A stretch of DNA of 64,000 nt from a virus (IMGVR_UViG_3300042908_000748:1-64000), one strand, 5' to 3'. Positions 51,063 to 60,066 are shown, numbered from the stretch's first letter. Notes: a model not told the origin generated them from the letters alone. A program made the numbers and translations.

Positions 51063-51545
51063 TTAACCTTCCATGCTGTAGGTTACAGGTCTTACGCCAT
51101 CAAAGGGACCGACATAGAACAGAACGATCGCTAGTTTACCAGCGGTAAGAGCTGCTCCACTGATGGTCACTTTCAATTGGCGATCAGCGGTAAGTACCAA
51201 AGGCCGATTGTTAGAAACACCTGAGTTATGACCATCACCACTGATATTAGCAGTAGTAGAAGGAATCAAGTTCAGTACAGCGTCATCAGTAAAAGAGGCT
51301 ACACCAGTTGCAGCAAGAAGATCAGTGTTGGTGTTAAGGCCGACAGCAATAGAGGCCCCAGAACCCACACAAGGGGTGTCCACATAGACGAAACCGCTAG
51401 TGATGATAGACTTGGATTCAAGTTCTAGAGGCAGTGTGATAGTTGCTTGAGCACCACCATGGACGGCGAAATCGTAGAAGTCTACAGCCTTACCACTAAG
51501 GTTGTCACGTACAACACGATTATGAACGTATGATCTTTTAGGCAT
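51063..51545 (-). CDS. putative capsid decoration/stabilisation protein
   Basis: I chose the ATG at 51545, which overlaps the upstream stop as TAATG and has GGAG 10 bases before it. The 160 residues form a regular beta-strand pattern (ATITLPLELESKSIITSGFVYVD, ASIAVGLNT, LKVTISGAALTAGKLAIVLFYVG), typical of trimeric head-decoration proteins. It follows the capsid operon genes. The exact family is unknown. Confidence 0.6.
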   Translation of the reverse strand: MPKRSYVHNRVVRDNLSGKAVDFYDFAVHGGAQATITLPLELESKSIITSGFVYVDTPCVGSGASIAVGLNTNTDLLAATGVASFTDDAVLNLIPSTTANISGDGHNSGVSNNRPLVLTADRQLKVTISGAALTAGKLAIVLFYVGPFDGVRPVTYSMEG

Positions 51546-51916
51546 TAGGAAACTCCGAGACGAGGACAATTAGGAACAGATGTAGGACAGATGGGATCTG
51601 AACTTTCCAAAGCTGTACGCATAGGATAGTTACAAACGGGACAAATTCTTATCCCATCCACCTTAATGTAATCGAAGTTGACTTCAGCAGCTTCTTCAGA
51701 AACAATAGCGATCGCTTCAGTTTGTACCGATTGTTCTATCTGAACATCTTCCACTTGGGGAGGATATTTCAGTTCCACAATCTCATCGATGACTTCAATC
51801 CATTTCTGGTCGTCAGCCTTATCAAAATTGACAGTTTCTGCTTCAGATTGGATAATTCGCCATCCTTGTGTAATTAACCAAGCTTTGTAATCGTCTTTAG
51901 AAAGCTGCTGAGTCAT
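51545..51916 (-). CDS. hypothetical protein with a zinc-ribbon-like end
   Basis: A 123-residue acidic protein whose last part has CPVCNYPM and later CPTSVPNC, a C4-type zinc-binding pattern. It lies between the major capsid gene and a decoration-like gene and is translationally linked to the latter by TAATG. A role in head assembly is inferred from position only. Confidence 0.5.
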   Translation of the reverse strand: MTQQLSKDDYKAWLITQGWRIIQSEAETVNFDKADDQKWIEVIDEIVELKYPPQVEDVQIEQSVQTEAIAIVSEEAAEVNFDYIKVDGIRICPVCNYPMRTALESSDPICPTSVPNCPRLGVS

Positions 51917-51928
51917 TTAGTTCACCAA

Positions 51929-53770
51929 TCAGGTAAGTGCTACATCAAACGTGTTGACCTTGAACACCCGTGTTTCCTGAGGAATGTCAGATGTATCATT
52001 GTAACCAGTAGCGTCAACGTCTAGTGGTCCGTGGGCTTCGTAGGATTGCCAAATGGCGCGATCCATCCGACCAAAGTCAGTCTTCTCATCAAAGAGAATC
52101 TGAACACCAGAGCCGCCGATACCACGACCAGAAGCCATACCACCAAAGGCGTAAGAAGTACGAACCACAGAAGAGGTGCTATCACCATTGGTTTCAGTAG
52201 CTACACCTTCTGCCCCAGTAGCATTAGCAAAGGCGTTAGTTTGCCAAATGTGGAAGCCCTCAAACAACCCTTGATAACCTTCAACCTTGATGTTTTCACC
52301 AGCAGGGTAATCACCAAGCATCATGTTGGTCATTTCCCGGATCTGTTCAACACTAGGAGCTTCAAAGTATTGGTTGACTAGAGAACTCTTCAGTTGAGAC
52401 ATAGCGGTAGGATTGGTAACAAGACCGTAGTTACCATCAGGTAGAGGCACAACGCGATCGTTTGATAGCCTTGTGTATACCTGATTGAGAAACTGCCGTG
52501 TCATAGTACCACCCACAGTCACAGAAGCCGCTGCTGTAACAATGTTATCGCCATTGTTATAGTAGTTCTTAGTGGTAGGTCTCCACTGTTCACGGATGAC
52601 CAGATCTTCCCAGTTGTAATAGTCGTAGAAAAGATCTCTTTCCAAGATCCTCATCAGAGGCAACATGGCGTACTCTTCTACGAATCGAGGGATAGAAATA
52701 GGAGGCGCTTCCGAACGACCACGACCGTACTCATTAAGAATCATCTTAACAAGACCGGTACGAACCCGTTGATTACCAGCATCAATGGGAACGTAGGTAT
52801 TAGATCCGGAGAGCAAACGTTGTTGCGAATTGGTCGCTACCTCAGGATAAGCGGCCCGAGGGATATCAACAACTTCGCCGTTACCGCGATCGTACCGGTG
52901 AACAGTTTGAGGGAATTGCCAGAATACCAGTCCGGGACGGGAGCTAACCCGCATGATGGAAGATAGAACTTCCAAGAAACCACCAGGAACATCAGAGGAA
53001 GTGGTAGCAGCTCTCCGCTCAGACTCAGTGATCATCTTAGAACCACGGAATAAACCATGCTTCTTACCCATATCAGTCATCTCTTTGAGAAGAGATTTGT
53101 AGCTGCTATCATTGTACCGTTGTTCTGCCATCCACTGATCGATTTCGTGGGTGGGGTACACAGGCATCAAAGAACCGCCACTGGTAGTTCTGTAGGTGAC
53201 ACCCAAGCTGTCACGGATAGACATAAATTCAGCTAGTCGTCCATCCAAACGATCGCCGTTAGGAGATGTACGAATATTAACATTAGGCATAGAGAGTTCT
53301 TTCGCACCTTCTGGACGACCAATCAACTTAGATAGACCTTCGAGAACCTTGTCAGATTCCTTAGCCTTATTCAATTCATCAGCCAATGTTCTATTTTGAA
53401 CCTTAGCTTTCTCTAGCTCTTCCTGCAAAGGAGCGATCGCATTTTCGACGGCTGTTCTGACAAACTGTTGTAGAATTTCGGCAGTGATAGCAGGCTCAGA
53501 TTTTTCTACAACGGCTGTTTCCTGCTCAATTTCTAGTTCAGGTTCAACAGCTTTTTCGACTGTTTCTTCGTCTTGATCGCTAACTTCTTCAACTTCTCGT
53601 TCATCAACAGAATCGTTGACAACCATGCTGGAGGAAAGGCCCAGGGCCTTCGCAAAGCCGTTATTATGAGCTTGAACTCCAGATTTTTGAAGGTTGATAG
53701 ATAGTTTCATCTGTTCTTCTTCGCTGAGGTTACCCAGCTTGATAATTTCACGTAAGGAGTTTTTGCCCAT
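51929..53770 (-). CDS. major capsid protein with N-terminal scaffold-like domain
   Basis: The ATG at 53770 has GGAGGTG 11 bases upstream; an in-frame start at 53803 is less likely. The 613-residue protein has an acidic Glu/Val-rich, partly coiled-coil N terminus (~1-180, EEVSDQDEETVEK and LQEELEKAKVQNRTLADEL) like the delta/scaffolding domain removed during HK97-type maturation. The body (~180-613) has the look of an HK97-fold capsid subunit with GRGRSEAPPIS, NYGLVTNPTAMSQL and GEFxG-like GLFEGFHIWQTN. Neighbouring connectors, portal-side genes and a protease-like gene support the call. Confidence 0.82.
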   Translation of the reverse strand: MGKNSLREIIKLGNLSEEEQMKLSINLQKSGVQAHNNGFAKALGLSSSMVVNDSVDEREVEEVSDQDEETVEKAVEPELEIEQETAVVEKSEPAITAEILQQFVRTAVENAIAPLQEELEKAKVQNRTLADELNKAKESDKVLEGLSKLIGRPEGAKELSMPNVNIRTSPNGDRLDGRLAEFMSIRDSLGVTYRTTSGGSLMPVYPTHEIDQWMAEQRYNDSSYKSLLKEMTDMGKKHGLFRGSKMITESERRAATTSSDVPGGFLEVLSSIMRVSSRPGLVFWQFPQTVHRYDRGNGEVVDIPRAAYPEVATNSQQRLLSGSNTYVPIDAGNQRVRTGLVKMILNEYGRGRSEAPPISIPRFVEEYAMLPLMRILERDLFYDYYNWEDLVIREQWRPTTKNYYNNGDNIVTAAASVTVGGTMTRQFLNQVYTRLSNDRVVPLPDGNYGLVTNPTAMSQLKSSLVNQYFEAPSVEQIREMTNMMLGDYPAGENIKVEGYQGLFEGFHIWQTNAFANATGAEGVATETNGDSTSSVVRTSYAFGGMASGRGIGGSGVQILFDEKTDFGRMDRAIWQSYEAHGPLDVDATGYNDTSDIPQETRVFKVNTFDVALT

Positions 53771-53841
53771 GCGGCTCACCTCCATCTCCATAAAAGGGGT
53801 CACAAACTAGCTTATTTATACAAAAAGAAATATATTCGCAT

Positions 53842-53873
53842 GATAGCGATTAAGATATACTTTATTAGCTATC
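53842..53873. promoter_or_regulatory. 32-bp operator-like palindrome between capsid and regulator genes
   Basis: GATAGCGATTAA (53842-53853) and TTATTAGCTATC (53862-53873) are inverted repeats matching at 10 of 12 positions around GATATACT. A TATACT -10-like hexamer lies at the centre. It sits between the divergent capsid gene and the tandem-HTH regulator, so it is a good candidate binding site for that regulator. Confidence 0.6.
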
Positions 53874-53913
53874 TTGTTGTACTATGAATAGTTGTTCCTA
53901 ATAGATATTCGTC

Positions 53914-54594
53914 GTGATTTCAAAAAGCAAATCTTCACCAAAGTCTCGGAGTAAGAGTAATAGAATATACGGTATGGGTTTGAAATCTCTAAGATATCAA
54001 TATGGTATATTCAAGCAAGAAGATTTAGCTAACGCACTTAAATGGGAAAAACATCAAGTGCGCGATAGAGAATGTGGTTACGCTTCGATTCGATTAGTAG
54101 ATGTATACGCCTTTAGTAAAGCTTTCAATACAACACCTAGAAATGTCTTAAAAGTCATAACAGAAAAAAAAGAAGAACTTACTTCGGTTAAGGATTTTGA
54201 ATATTTCTTAACCACCTATAAGATGCACATAAACGACAGTAAAGATGATTTCAAATATGACATGGAAGAGGGTAAAAGGACCGTACATGAATTAACTCCA
54301 TTTCCTCTTAATGAAACCACTATAAAAGAGACATTAACTAGACAAGGGCGTTGGTTAATGGCAACACGAATAAAGCAAGGTATGAGTTCACAATGGGTGT
54401 TCGCTATGAACCTTGGTTATAACCCTTCTTTCGTTCAACATCGTGAGAGTGGAGAGACTCCTATAAAGTTAGAAGAACTCATGGAAATCTCTAATATATG
54501 GAATATGAACTATTTGGATCTAGGAGAGATTTTATTATCCGAAGATGTTATAACTACGCAAGATATTCAACGCCTGAGAAACGAGTACTGTTAG
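53914..54594 (+). CDS. transcriptional regulator with two HTH domains
   Basis: The 226-residue protein has a basic, Ser/Lys-rich N terminus (SKSKSSPKSRSKSNR) and two Xre-like HTH units: the first at ~20-80 (FKQEDLANALKWEKHQVRDRE), the second at ~140-210 (LMATRIKQGMSSQWVFAMNLG ... FVQHRESGETPI). Two HTH domains in one chain would suit binding to a palindrome such as the one 41 bases upstream. It is divergent from the capsid gene and likely controls late transcription. The start is a GTG; an ATG at 53974 is the alternative. Confidence 0.7.
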   Translation: MISKSKSSPKSRSKSNRIYGMGLKSLRYQYGIFKQEDLANALKWEKHQVRDRECGYASIRLVDVYAFSKAFNTTPRNVLKVITEKKEELTSVKDFEYFLTTYKMHINDSKDDFKYDMEEGKRTVHELTPFPLNETTIKETLTRQGRWLMATRIKQGMSSQWVFAMNLGYNPSFVQHRESGETPIKLEELMEISNIWNMNYLDLGEILLSEDVITTQDIQRLRNEYC

Positions 54595-55487
54595 GATCTT
54601 AAACAGCTTGCGGCGGGTAGTGCGCCTCTATTACAAATAGAGTGTTCTAACAATTCGTGTCTTTCTCCACCTAACGTGCAATATCTACTAAAGTTAAATG
54701 CCGTTACATCTACACCTTCAGCGTTGCACATATCCAACATCCAAGGCGAAGGTATCAAATGATCGCATGTGTAGACGATCGCTCCTTTAGAGTCTTTACG
54801 GTTCTCATAGAATGACACGTCCCTATTGTATTTAGCACTACAATCAGGACAAATAAAAATAGGTTTGTCTAGCTTGCTACCTGTGGAACAATCATTGTGG
54901 ATGCGATCGTTCAAAGTTTTAGCTGTGTCAGAACCCGTAGGGATAGCTACATTCAAAAATAACCAAATGTATCCTTCATTCTGAATTATTTCTTGGTTAT
55001 ATCCTCTATGACCACCACCATCGATGATGCGATCTTCTACTGTACGTTCTCTGACGACTTTAGCATCAACAATAAAGCCTTTGGCAGCGTAACTATTAGC
55101 CATGTCATGATCTACTAGAAGAGGTCTTCCTACGGCTGTAGATGCTAGCTGTAACATTGAGCTAGGATGCCACCGACGAAGACCATAGTCCACTAGATTG
55201 TTACTGGCCATAAAAGGAACCATTGTCCAATCAGTAGACGTATATACATTACCTGTAAGTATTGAAATAAGATCTAATTCATATGTATTGGGAAAACCAA
55301 TTTGATTACGAATACCGTTTTCGTATTCTTCATCGTCTTCATCATTATCGGTTTCTTCTTCTTCCACTTCTATAGTAACCACGGTGCTACGTTGTAATTC
55401 TAAAAGATCTTCAATAGATTTTTGAACAGAATTGATAGTGGCCATCAACTCTTCGTTGCTAATAGTAGAAGAAGATTCAGTCGTCAT
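54591..55487 (-). CDS. putative prohead protease with C-terminal zinc ribbon
   Basis: The 298-residue protein lies upstream of the capsid gene (separated by the regulator), where the prohead protease is expected. It has an acidic N terminus, then LLVDHD with a candidate catalytic His, an EIIQNEG...LFLNVAI core, a CSTGSKLD segment with a candidate Ser, and a zinc ribbon (CPDC...CDHL). The H...S order and the surrounding strands resemble prohead proteases of the S78/U9 type, which mature the capsid. The zinc ribbon is an unusual addition. It is a paralogue of the protein at 60909-62177. Confidence 0.55.
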   Translation of the reverse strand: MTTESSSTISNEELMATINSVQKSIEDLLELQRSTVVTIEVEEEETDNDEDDEEYENGIRNQIGFPNTYELDLISILTGNVYTSTDWTMVPFMASNNLVDYGLRRWHPSSMLQLASTAVGRPLLVDHDMANSYAAKGFIVDAKVVRERTVEDRIIDGGGHRGYNQEIIQNEGYIWLFLNVAIPTGSDTAKTLNDRIHNDCSTGSKLDKPIFICPDCSAKYNRDVSFYENRKDSKGAIVYTCDHLIPSPWMLDMCNAEGVDVTAFNFSRYCTLGGERHELLEHSICNRGALPAASCLRS

Positions 55488-55561
55488 GATCGTACAGAAT
55501 TACACTATTTTTTACAATAGTAAATTCTCATACAATTTATACACGTGGATAGCCATTTACC

Positions 55562-55882
55562 TTAATCTATGGAAATGTTTCCAATCTTCTCACTGTCAGA
55601 AGCCCATGGAGCTGTAGAAACTTTTGAATGTTTCGCTTTGATAACTATAGTGAAACGATGATCCTCAACGAACCAGATTGACCAACTATTATTAGCGGCG
55701 ACACTACGAAAACGATAAAAGTATTTCTTTTGATCGCTGTCCCAACGTCTATCCATCTCTAATATCTCAGCCTGCAATGGACAGAATATGGACATGCTCC
55801 CATCTGGAGTTCGTAACTGTCCGTTCAAAAACTGTATACAATCGCCTATAGTTAATTCGCTAATAATCCGTTTGTTAAGCAT
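55562..55882 (-). CDS. hypothetical protein, 106 residues
   Basis: An unrecognised protein with a beta/aromatic body (YFYRFRSVAANNSWSIWFVEDH) and an acidic tail. It starts at a divergent promoter region with a 7-bp dyad and is transcribed towards the protease-like gene. No motif gives a function. Confidence 0.5.
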   Translation of the reverse strand: MLNKRIISELTIGDCIQFLNGQLRTPDGSMSIFCPLQAEILEMDRRWDSDQKKYFYRFRSVAANNSWSIWFVEDHRFTIVIKAKHSKVSTAPWASDSEKIGNISID

Positions 55883-55894
55883 TTCGGTTTGTGA

Positions 55895-55912
55895 TATACT
55901 TCCTTAAGTATA
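55895..55912. promoter_or_regulatory. perfect 7-bp dyad in a divergent promoter region
   Basis: TATACTT (55895-55901) and AAGTATA (55906-55912) are exact inverted repeats four bases apart. They lie in the 50-base gap between divergent genes at 55882 and 55933. An operator is likely, since the dyad would overlap -10 elements in both directions. Confidence 0.5.
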
Positions 55913-55932
55913 GCCTATCGGAGTGTTAATAT

Positions 55933-56097
55933 ATGGTTTTAACCGATGCTATTTTAGAAGAAATCCAATCTTGTAAAGACACGTTAAACAATTTGTCACC
56001 AAATGATAACAGATCGTTTTGGGTATCACGTCATTTAGCCAGACTTGTATTGGAATTGGAACTTACCAAAAACCATGTTAGAACTTTTGATTATTGA
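55933..56097 (+). CDS. small hypothetical protein, 54 residues
   Basis: From the ATG at 55933 a 54-residue reading frame runs to TGA at 56097, with GGAG about 11 bases upstream. The product is charged and helical (AILEEIQSCKDTLNNL ... RHLARLVLELELT). It overlaps the next small gene. Its first residues and ribosome binding site make it a plausible gene, but it is short. Confidence 0.5.
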   Translation: MVLTDAILEEIQSCKDTLNNLSPNDNRSFWVSRHLARLVLELELTKNHVRTFDY

Positions 56098-56287
56098 TAT
56101 AAACACGATCGCTATTGTGTTTGTTGTTAAAGAAGACCAGCGATCGCTAGATAGTTCTATAGAGGAAGAACTACAAATAGCGATCGCTGATTTTAAGGCG
56201 TCATCGGATTGTGTACGGGTCGAAACACATATTGTTCGGCCCTCTTTCTTAATCTTTCACGACGTTTGCCAACCTCCTGATAATTAG
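56075..56287 (+). CDS. small hypothetical protein, 70 residues
   Basis: The ATG at 56075 opens 70 residues; the frame continues upstream to 56045, but that part lies inside the previous gene. The product has a hydrophobic start (LELLIIDINTIAIVFVV) and an acidic helical middle. It is rich in HIP1-derived codons. It is compatible with a small alpha/beta protein; no family is recognised. Confidence 0.4.
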   Translation: MLELLIIDINTIAIVFVVKEDQRSLDSSIEEELQIAIADFKASSDCVRVETHIVRPSFLIFHDVCQPPDN

Positions 56288-56447
56288 ACATCATCAACAA
56301 AAATTCTCTATTGTGCATTTTAGTGAACCTCTTACGATCGTTTACACGATCTTAACATGGGGAGGAGATCTAATAGACAAGAAAATTGTTTTATGTTTTT
56401 CAAAAATATCAACAGCCATCTGATCTAAGATAGAACGCTACAACGGT

Positions 56448-56759
56448 TTAGCGATTCTCAGTTTCTAAAGAATCAGAGCCAAATTTATCAGCGAGAAGAT
56501 ATAAACCGCCCATACTTAACCAATCCCAGGCGTCTACCATGTAAAGAGAAAGATAAGGAGGTCCACCACGACTTTGCATCTTAGCATAACCGTATATGGT
56601 TTCTCCGTCTTTCATTATGATACGATATAGAAACTTGCCTGTGTGAGGCACATAAGCAGGTTCCACATATAACACGTCAGGGTGAATAGCCCGTAGATGT
56701 GCGGGTTTATGACTGGCTTGGACGACAGATTTTAGGATGCTTATCTTTCGCTGATCCAT
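56448..56759 (-). CDS. hypothetical protein, 103 residues
   Basis: A basic protein of unknown family with a beta-rich middle (KFLYRIIMKDGETIYGYAKM) and no membrane segment. It is located downstream of the endolysin gene on the same strand, about 87 bases away. No function can be assigned. Confidence 0.5.
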   Translation of the reverse strand: MDQRKISILKSVVQASHKPAHLRAIHPDVLYVEPAYVPHTGKFLYRIIMKDGETIYGYAKMQSRGGPPYLSLYMVDAWDWLSMGGLYLLADKFGSDSLETENR

Positions 56760-56846
56760 GACTCTACCTAAACCATAGTTAGATTATCTGATCTAAGACG
56801 CGATCTACAAATAGCAACAAACCGAATTAACAAGTACAGAATACCG

Positions 56847-57593
56847 TTAACCGCCAGGATAAATCCATCTGGCATCACCAGATCTATCATCAACGTGTAG
56901 AAACTGCATACTGTTACTATATGCTAAACCACCTCGCCATTCATCATTAAGAATTCTATAAAGTTCTAAAGGCGATCGTCCAGGAATGGCTATATCTAAC
57001 GCTTTGCCTTGAACGTGCATACTAAAAGGGGCACCTCCAACACGGGCATTAGTCTCAGGATCTCTGTAACCACTACGGATGATAATGGATTTTCCAAAAT
57101 GATCGCATATCTTTTGAGCTTTTATAGAAATACTTATTAAATTCGCCACTACAGACACATTAGCAGGACGACGATAATTACCAGAAGGTGTAAAATGTAA
57201 TACTTCACCCCATGTAATATTAGGTGCCTTGCGATCGTGTACAGGTTGTCCTGACCAAGTTCTAACGCTGTTACCAGGTAAAAGAAATGATACACCGAGA
57301 TCCTTAGGCTTACTTACAGAAGAATCTATAGGTTTATTGTCCATACTAAAACCGCTTTGATCTTCTATAGCACCTTTCCAGACATACCAAGTGTTTTTGC
57401 CACTTTTGTGAATAGTTTTAGGATCAATTTTTTCAATATCTAACGTGAAGACAATGTGACTTCCTTCTTCCCTATATGCTGCAATAGGAAAAATCTTACC
57501 ACGTTTGGCAATAGCGAGTTCTTCTTTACCAATAGTGCTGCTATCTGCGGCACTAGGTTTTAGATACGTATCTGAAGTTGTGATAAGTTCCAT
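56847..57593 (-). CDS. M15-family peptidase endolysin
   Basis: The C-terminal half (~115-248) is a peptidase M15 domain: SGYRDPETNARVGG, zinc ligands H193 (SMH) and D200 (ALDI), and the second site H233-x-D235 (FLHVDDR) before RW. The family cleaves D-Ala or L-Ala-D-Glu bonds in peptidoglycan stem peptides. The N-terminal ~110 residues have the beta-rich look of a cell-wall-binding domain. No signal peptide is present, so export would depend on a holin. It is the clearest lysis gene in the window. Confidence 0.85.
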   Translation of the reverse strand: MELITTSDTYLKPSAADSSTIGKEELAIAKRGKIFPIAAYREEGSHIVFTLDIEKIDPKTIHKSGKNTWYVWKGAIEDQSGFSMDNKPIDSSVSKPKDLGVSFLLPGNSVRTWSGQPVHDRKAPNITWGEVLHFTPSGNYRRPANVSVVANLISISIKAQKICDHFGKSIIIRSGYRDPETNARVGGAPFSMHVQGKALDIAIPGRSPLELYRILNDEWRGGLAYSNSMQFLHVDDRSGDARWIYPGG

Positions 57594-57676
57594 GGCTATA
57601 CAACGCTATTTACAGTTATCATTTTAGCGTTTTAGCCTTTTATTTATTTATAATTAAAGATAATAAGTTATCTGGT

Positions 57677-59005
57677 TTATGCTACCAAAAGATCGCCATT
57701 ATAAAAACAGTGTCCATCAATGAAAGGTATTTGTGTAACTGTAGAATCAAAAGTCTGCCAGTCATCTCTTGAAAAATGAGTGATAATAGTTACACCTTGT
57801 TGGTAATTACGTTCTACGCCATAACCAGGTAGTGTAGGGTCTTGTTTACCGATCATACCTGGACAAACACCCCACATTCTCTTGTATCTTATACCAGAAT
57901 CCGTAGGTACAGGAATCATCTGTGAGACAGTAGACTGCCTGTGAATATGTCCCATAACAACATTTGAATAGTAGGATTTCATGGTATCAGCGATCGCATC
58001 TTTACCGCATTTTTCACCATGAGTATAAATCCAATCACGATGTTTCCATACATTGGCTCCGCTAGTATAACCATCGAAGCCTTCTTCAGTAAAACCACCA
58101 TGATAAATTATGTTCTTACCAGTAAAATCTAACATATCAGATATGCTAGGGATAGTAAACGTGAATCCAGGAACGTCTACGACCGTTTTGATAGCCTCTC
58201 TTACATAGTCGCCAACTCTTTTATCGTGATTTCCTTCTATAACTCTAAATTCACAATCTGTAAGTTCTCTAATATCGTGAAAGAAAGTTGCTGCCGTCTG
58301 TAATGATTTTTGAGTATGACCTTTAAGATCTACTCCATGGGGATGACGACCAAATTCAGGAAAGTCTAATGTGTCACCTAACGCTACAATAAGATGTGGA
58401 TTTAACAATTCTACTAACTTTAGAACTAGAACCAAAGCTTTTTCGTCATGGGTGGATACTAGATTCCCATTGACAGAACGATATCCAAAATGAATATCAG
58501 GTAATACTAATATGTTCTCTACGTATTTTGGTCTACTATCGAATTTATACTTTGATTCAGGTCTAGTCCACGTTACTTGTTGTAAACCAAATTCAATAGG
58601 ATTAATTGTCTTAGGTACGATGTTAGCAGTAACACCAAAATTTTCAATTTGTGTAAGAGTGTCTTGACCTCCTTTGTCTCTAAGTTTCATAGAGGTCGTC
58701 CAACTCTTTACACGCCCATTAGTCATTGTGTAAGAGTCGGTATCTATACCCTTAGACTTTAGATACTCAATAGGATCTGCTGGAGATCCAATTGTTGTTA
58801 TATTGGCCGTTATGATACCAGTTGCGTCATCTTTTTGTATATCAACTGTTACTTCGGTCTTAGAAACTCCTTGTTTACGACGATCGCTTTTTGCTTTGTA
58901 ACGACAAGATTTACAATCCTTTCTATATGTTCCACGATCAGAACGAAGTTCAAACTTATCTATGGACAAAATTTCTTTACAAGTGTCACACTCTTTTGTT
59001 TCCAT
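57677..59005 (-). CDS. metallophosphoesterase with N-terminal zinc ribbon
   Basis: The 442-residue protein has a C4 zinc ribbon at the N terminus (C6, C9, C31, C34) of the kind found in phage HNH enzymes and nucleic-acid-binding proteins. A calcineurin-like phosphoesterase domain follows with all metal motifs: D170-x-H172 (PDIHFGY), GDTLD (D211), GNHD (N259-D261), a later THGE and GHIH. Substrate is unknown; the family includes nucleases, nucleotidases and cyclic-nucleotide phosphodiesterases. The zinc ribbon argues for a nucleic-acid substrate. It lies next to the endolysin gene. Confidence 0.85.
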   Translation of the reverse strand: METKECDTCKEILSIDKFELRSDRGTYRKDCKSCRYKAKSDRRKQGVSKTEVTVDIQKDDATGIITANITTIGSPADPIEYLKSKGIDTDSYTMTNGRVKSWTTSMKLRDKGGQDTLTQIENFGVTANIVPKTINPIEFGLQQVTWTRPESKYKFDSRPKYVENILVLPDIHFGYRSVNGNLVSTHDEKALVLVLKLVELLNPHLIVALGDTLDFPEFGRHPHGVDLKGHTQKSLQTAATFFHDIRELTDCEFRVIEGNHDKRVGDYVREAIKTVVDVPGFTFTIPSISDMLDFTGKNIIYHGGFTEEGFDGYTSGANVWKHRDWIYTHGEKCGKDAIADTMKSYYSNVVMGHIHRQSTVSQMIPVPTDSGIRYKRMWGVCPGMIGKQDPTLPGYGVERNYQQGVTIITHFSRDDWQTFDSTVTQIPFIDGHCFYNGDLLVA

Positions 59006-59061
59006 AAGGATCCATAGAAAATAGTTGGAAAGTTATATTCTATTACAGGATACAGAAAAAA

Positions 59062-59673
59062 TCAAACTTCTTCTAGATCTTCGTCGTCGTTAATGCTGTA
59101 AAGAATAGGATTACCTTCTTGGTTAATTAATTGAATACCTCCTTGCATAGCCCATTGATATTCATCAACCAAACGAAGTCCATTAGAATCTTTTACGCCA
59201 TGGGCGATCGTTTTGATGGTATCACCATCTGGTTCAATAATACGCAACAAGTGATAGTTCTCTTCCGGTCCCTCTATGATATAGTTCTCCACGGGCACTG
59301 ATGACAATACACCATCAACACAACTCATCATGACTTGTATAGCCCATTCCTCAAACGATATTTCTTTTACGAAATTACGTTTAGATATACCATGAGCAAT
59401 AGGTATCAGTCTCTTAGTTGTTACCACTTCAGGTAGATCAAGATTATCTTCGTTAATCTCTTCCTCCATACGTTCTTCAAACAATCGAATAAGAAATATA
59501 TTGTCTTCTCTCTGATAACAATATCCATCAAAGCCAGATGGTATATCTCCTATTACAACGTTGAGTAGGTTGGCTTTAATAAGTTGTTCAGCTTTATTCT
59601 TCTTATTTAGAAAAGCTCCATAAGCAAGAATAGCTGCACTTCCTGAAATAAAACCGAGAATATATTGGATCAT
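59062..59673 (-). CDS. membrane-anchored hypothetical protein, 203 residues
   Basis: An N-terminal hydrophobic helix (YILGFISGSAAILAYGAF) anchors a soluble, acidic alpha/beta body with two similar segments (TTKRLIPIAHGIS and DTIKTIAHGVK), suggesting an internal duplication. A strong AGGAG precedes the start. No family is recognised. Confidence 0.6.
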   Translation of the reverse strand: MIQYILGFISGSAAILAYGAFLNKKNKAEQLIKANLLNVVIGDIPSGFDGYCYQREDNIFLIRLFEERMEEEINEDNLDLPEVVTTKRLIPIAHGISKRNFVKEISFEEWAIQVMMSCVDGVLSSVPVENYIIEGPEENYHLLRIIEPDGDTIKTIAHGVKDSNGLRLVDEYQWAMQGGIQLINQEGNPILYSINDDEDLEEV

Positions 59674-59685
59674 AGATACTCCTCG

Positions 59686-60066
59686 TTATATACGTTTTAA
59701 CATCCAACCGTTCTCGTAACTTATAGCAGGATTATCATGTATGTAACGATGACATACATTATTTACAGCCATTAAGTTACCAGAATATATGAGAAGTGGA
59801 ATGCTGTCGATAAAATGTTCTTGAATAAGTTCCACTAATTGTGGACTATATAACAAGAGTTCTTCCTTTATAGAATCCCTATCTAGACGTATAACACCTT
59901 GTCTCCCTCTTTTATGGTGTACTGTGTCACTGTATAATTTATCACAATGTTGACACCTTGTAAAAGATTGAAGGACACGAATTTTAATCTCAGTATTGTA
60001 AAAATCCAGTAAAGTCTTTTTTAGATGTTCTCTATTTTTATGACGATCGCTTTGTTTAGACTTCAT
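59686..60066 (-). CDS. HNH endonuclease-like protein
   Basis: The 126-residue protein has CQHC, then VHHKRGR and a C-terminal NLMAVNNVCHRYIHDNP, the arrangement of small HNH nucleases with a zinc-binding pair and a ββα-metal core. Such enzymes in phages assist packaging (cutting with terminase) or act as homing endonucleases. It overlaps the preceding membrane-protein gene by 11 bases. The call rests on the histidine/cysteine pattern. Confidence 0.65.
   Translation of the reverse strand: MKSKQSDRHKNREHLKKTLLDFYNTEIKIRVLQSFTRCQHCDKLYSDTVHHKRGRQGVIRLDRDSIKEELLLYSPQLVELIQEHFIDSIPLLIYSGNLMAVNNVCHRYIHDNPAISYENGWMLKRI

Noticed and set aside
56288-56447. Possible 23-codon frame after GGAGGAG in the gap
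   Set aside because: It is too short and has no family, overlap or conserved feature; I see nothing else definite in this stretch.
57602-57631. AACGCTA/TAGCGTT inverted repeat upstream of the endolysin gene
   Set aside because: Only a 7-bp stem with a 16-base loop and no T tract on the coding strand; too weak to call a terminator.
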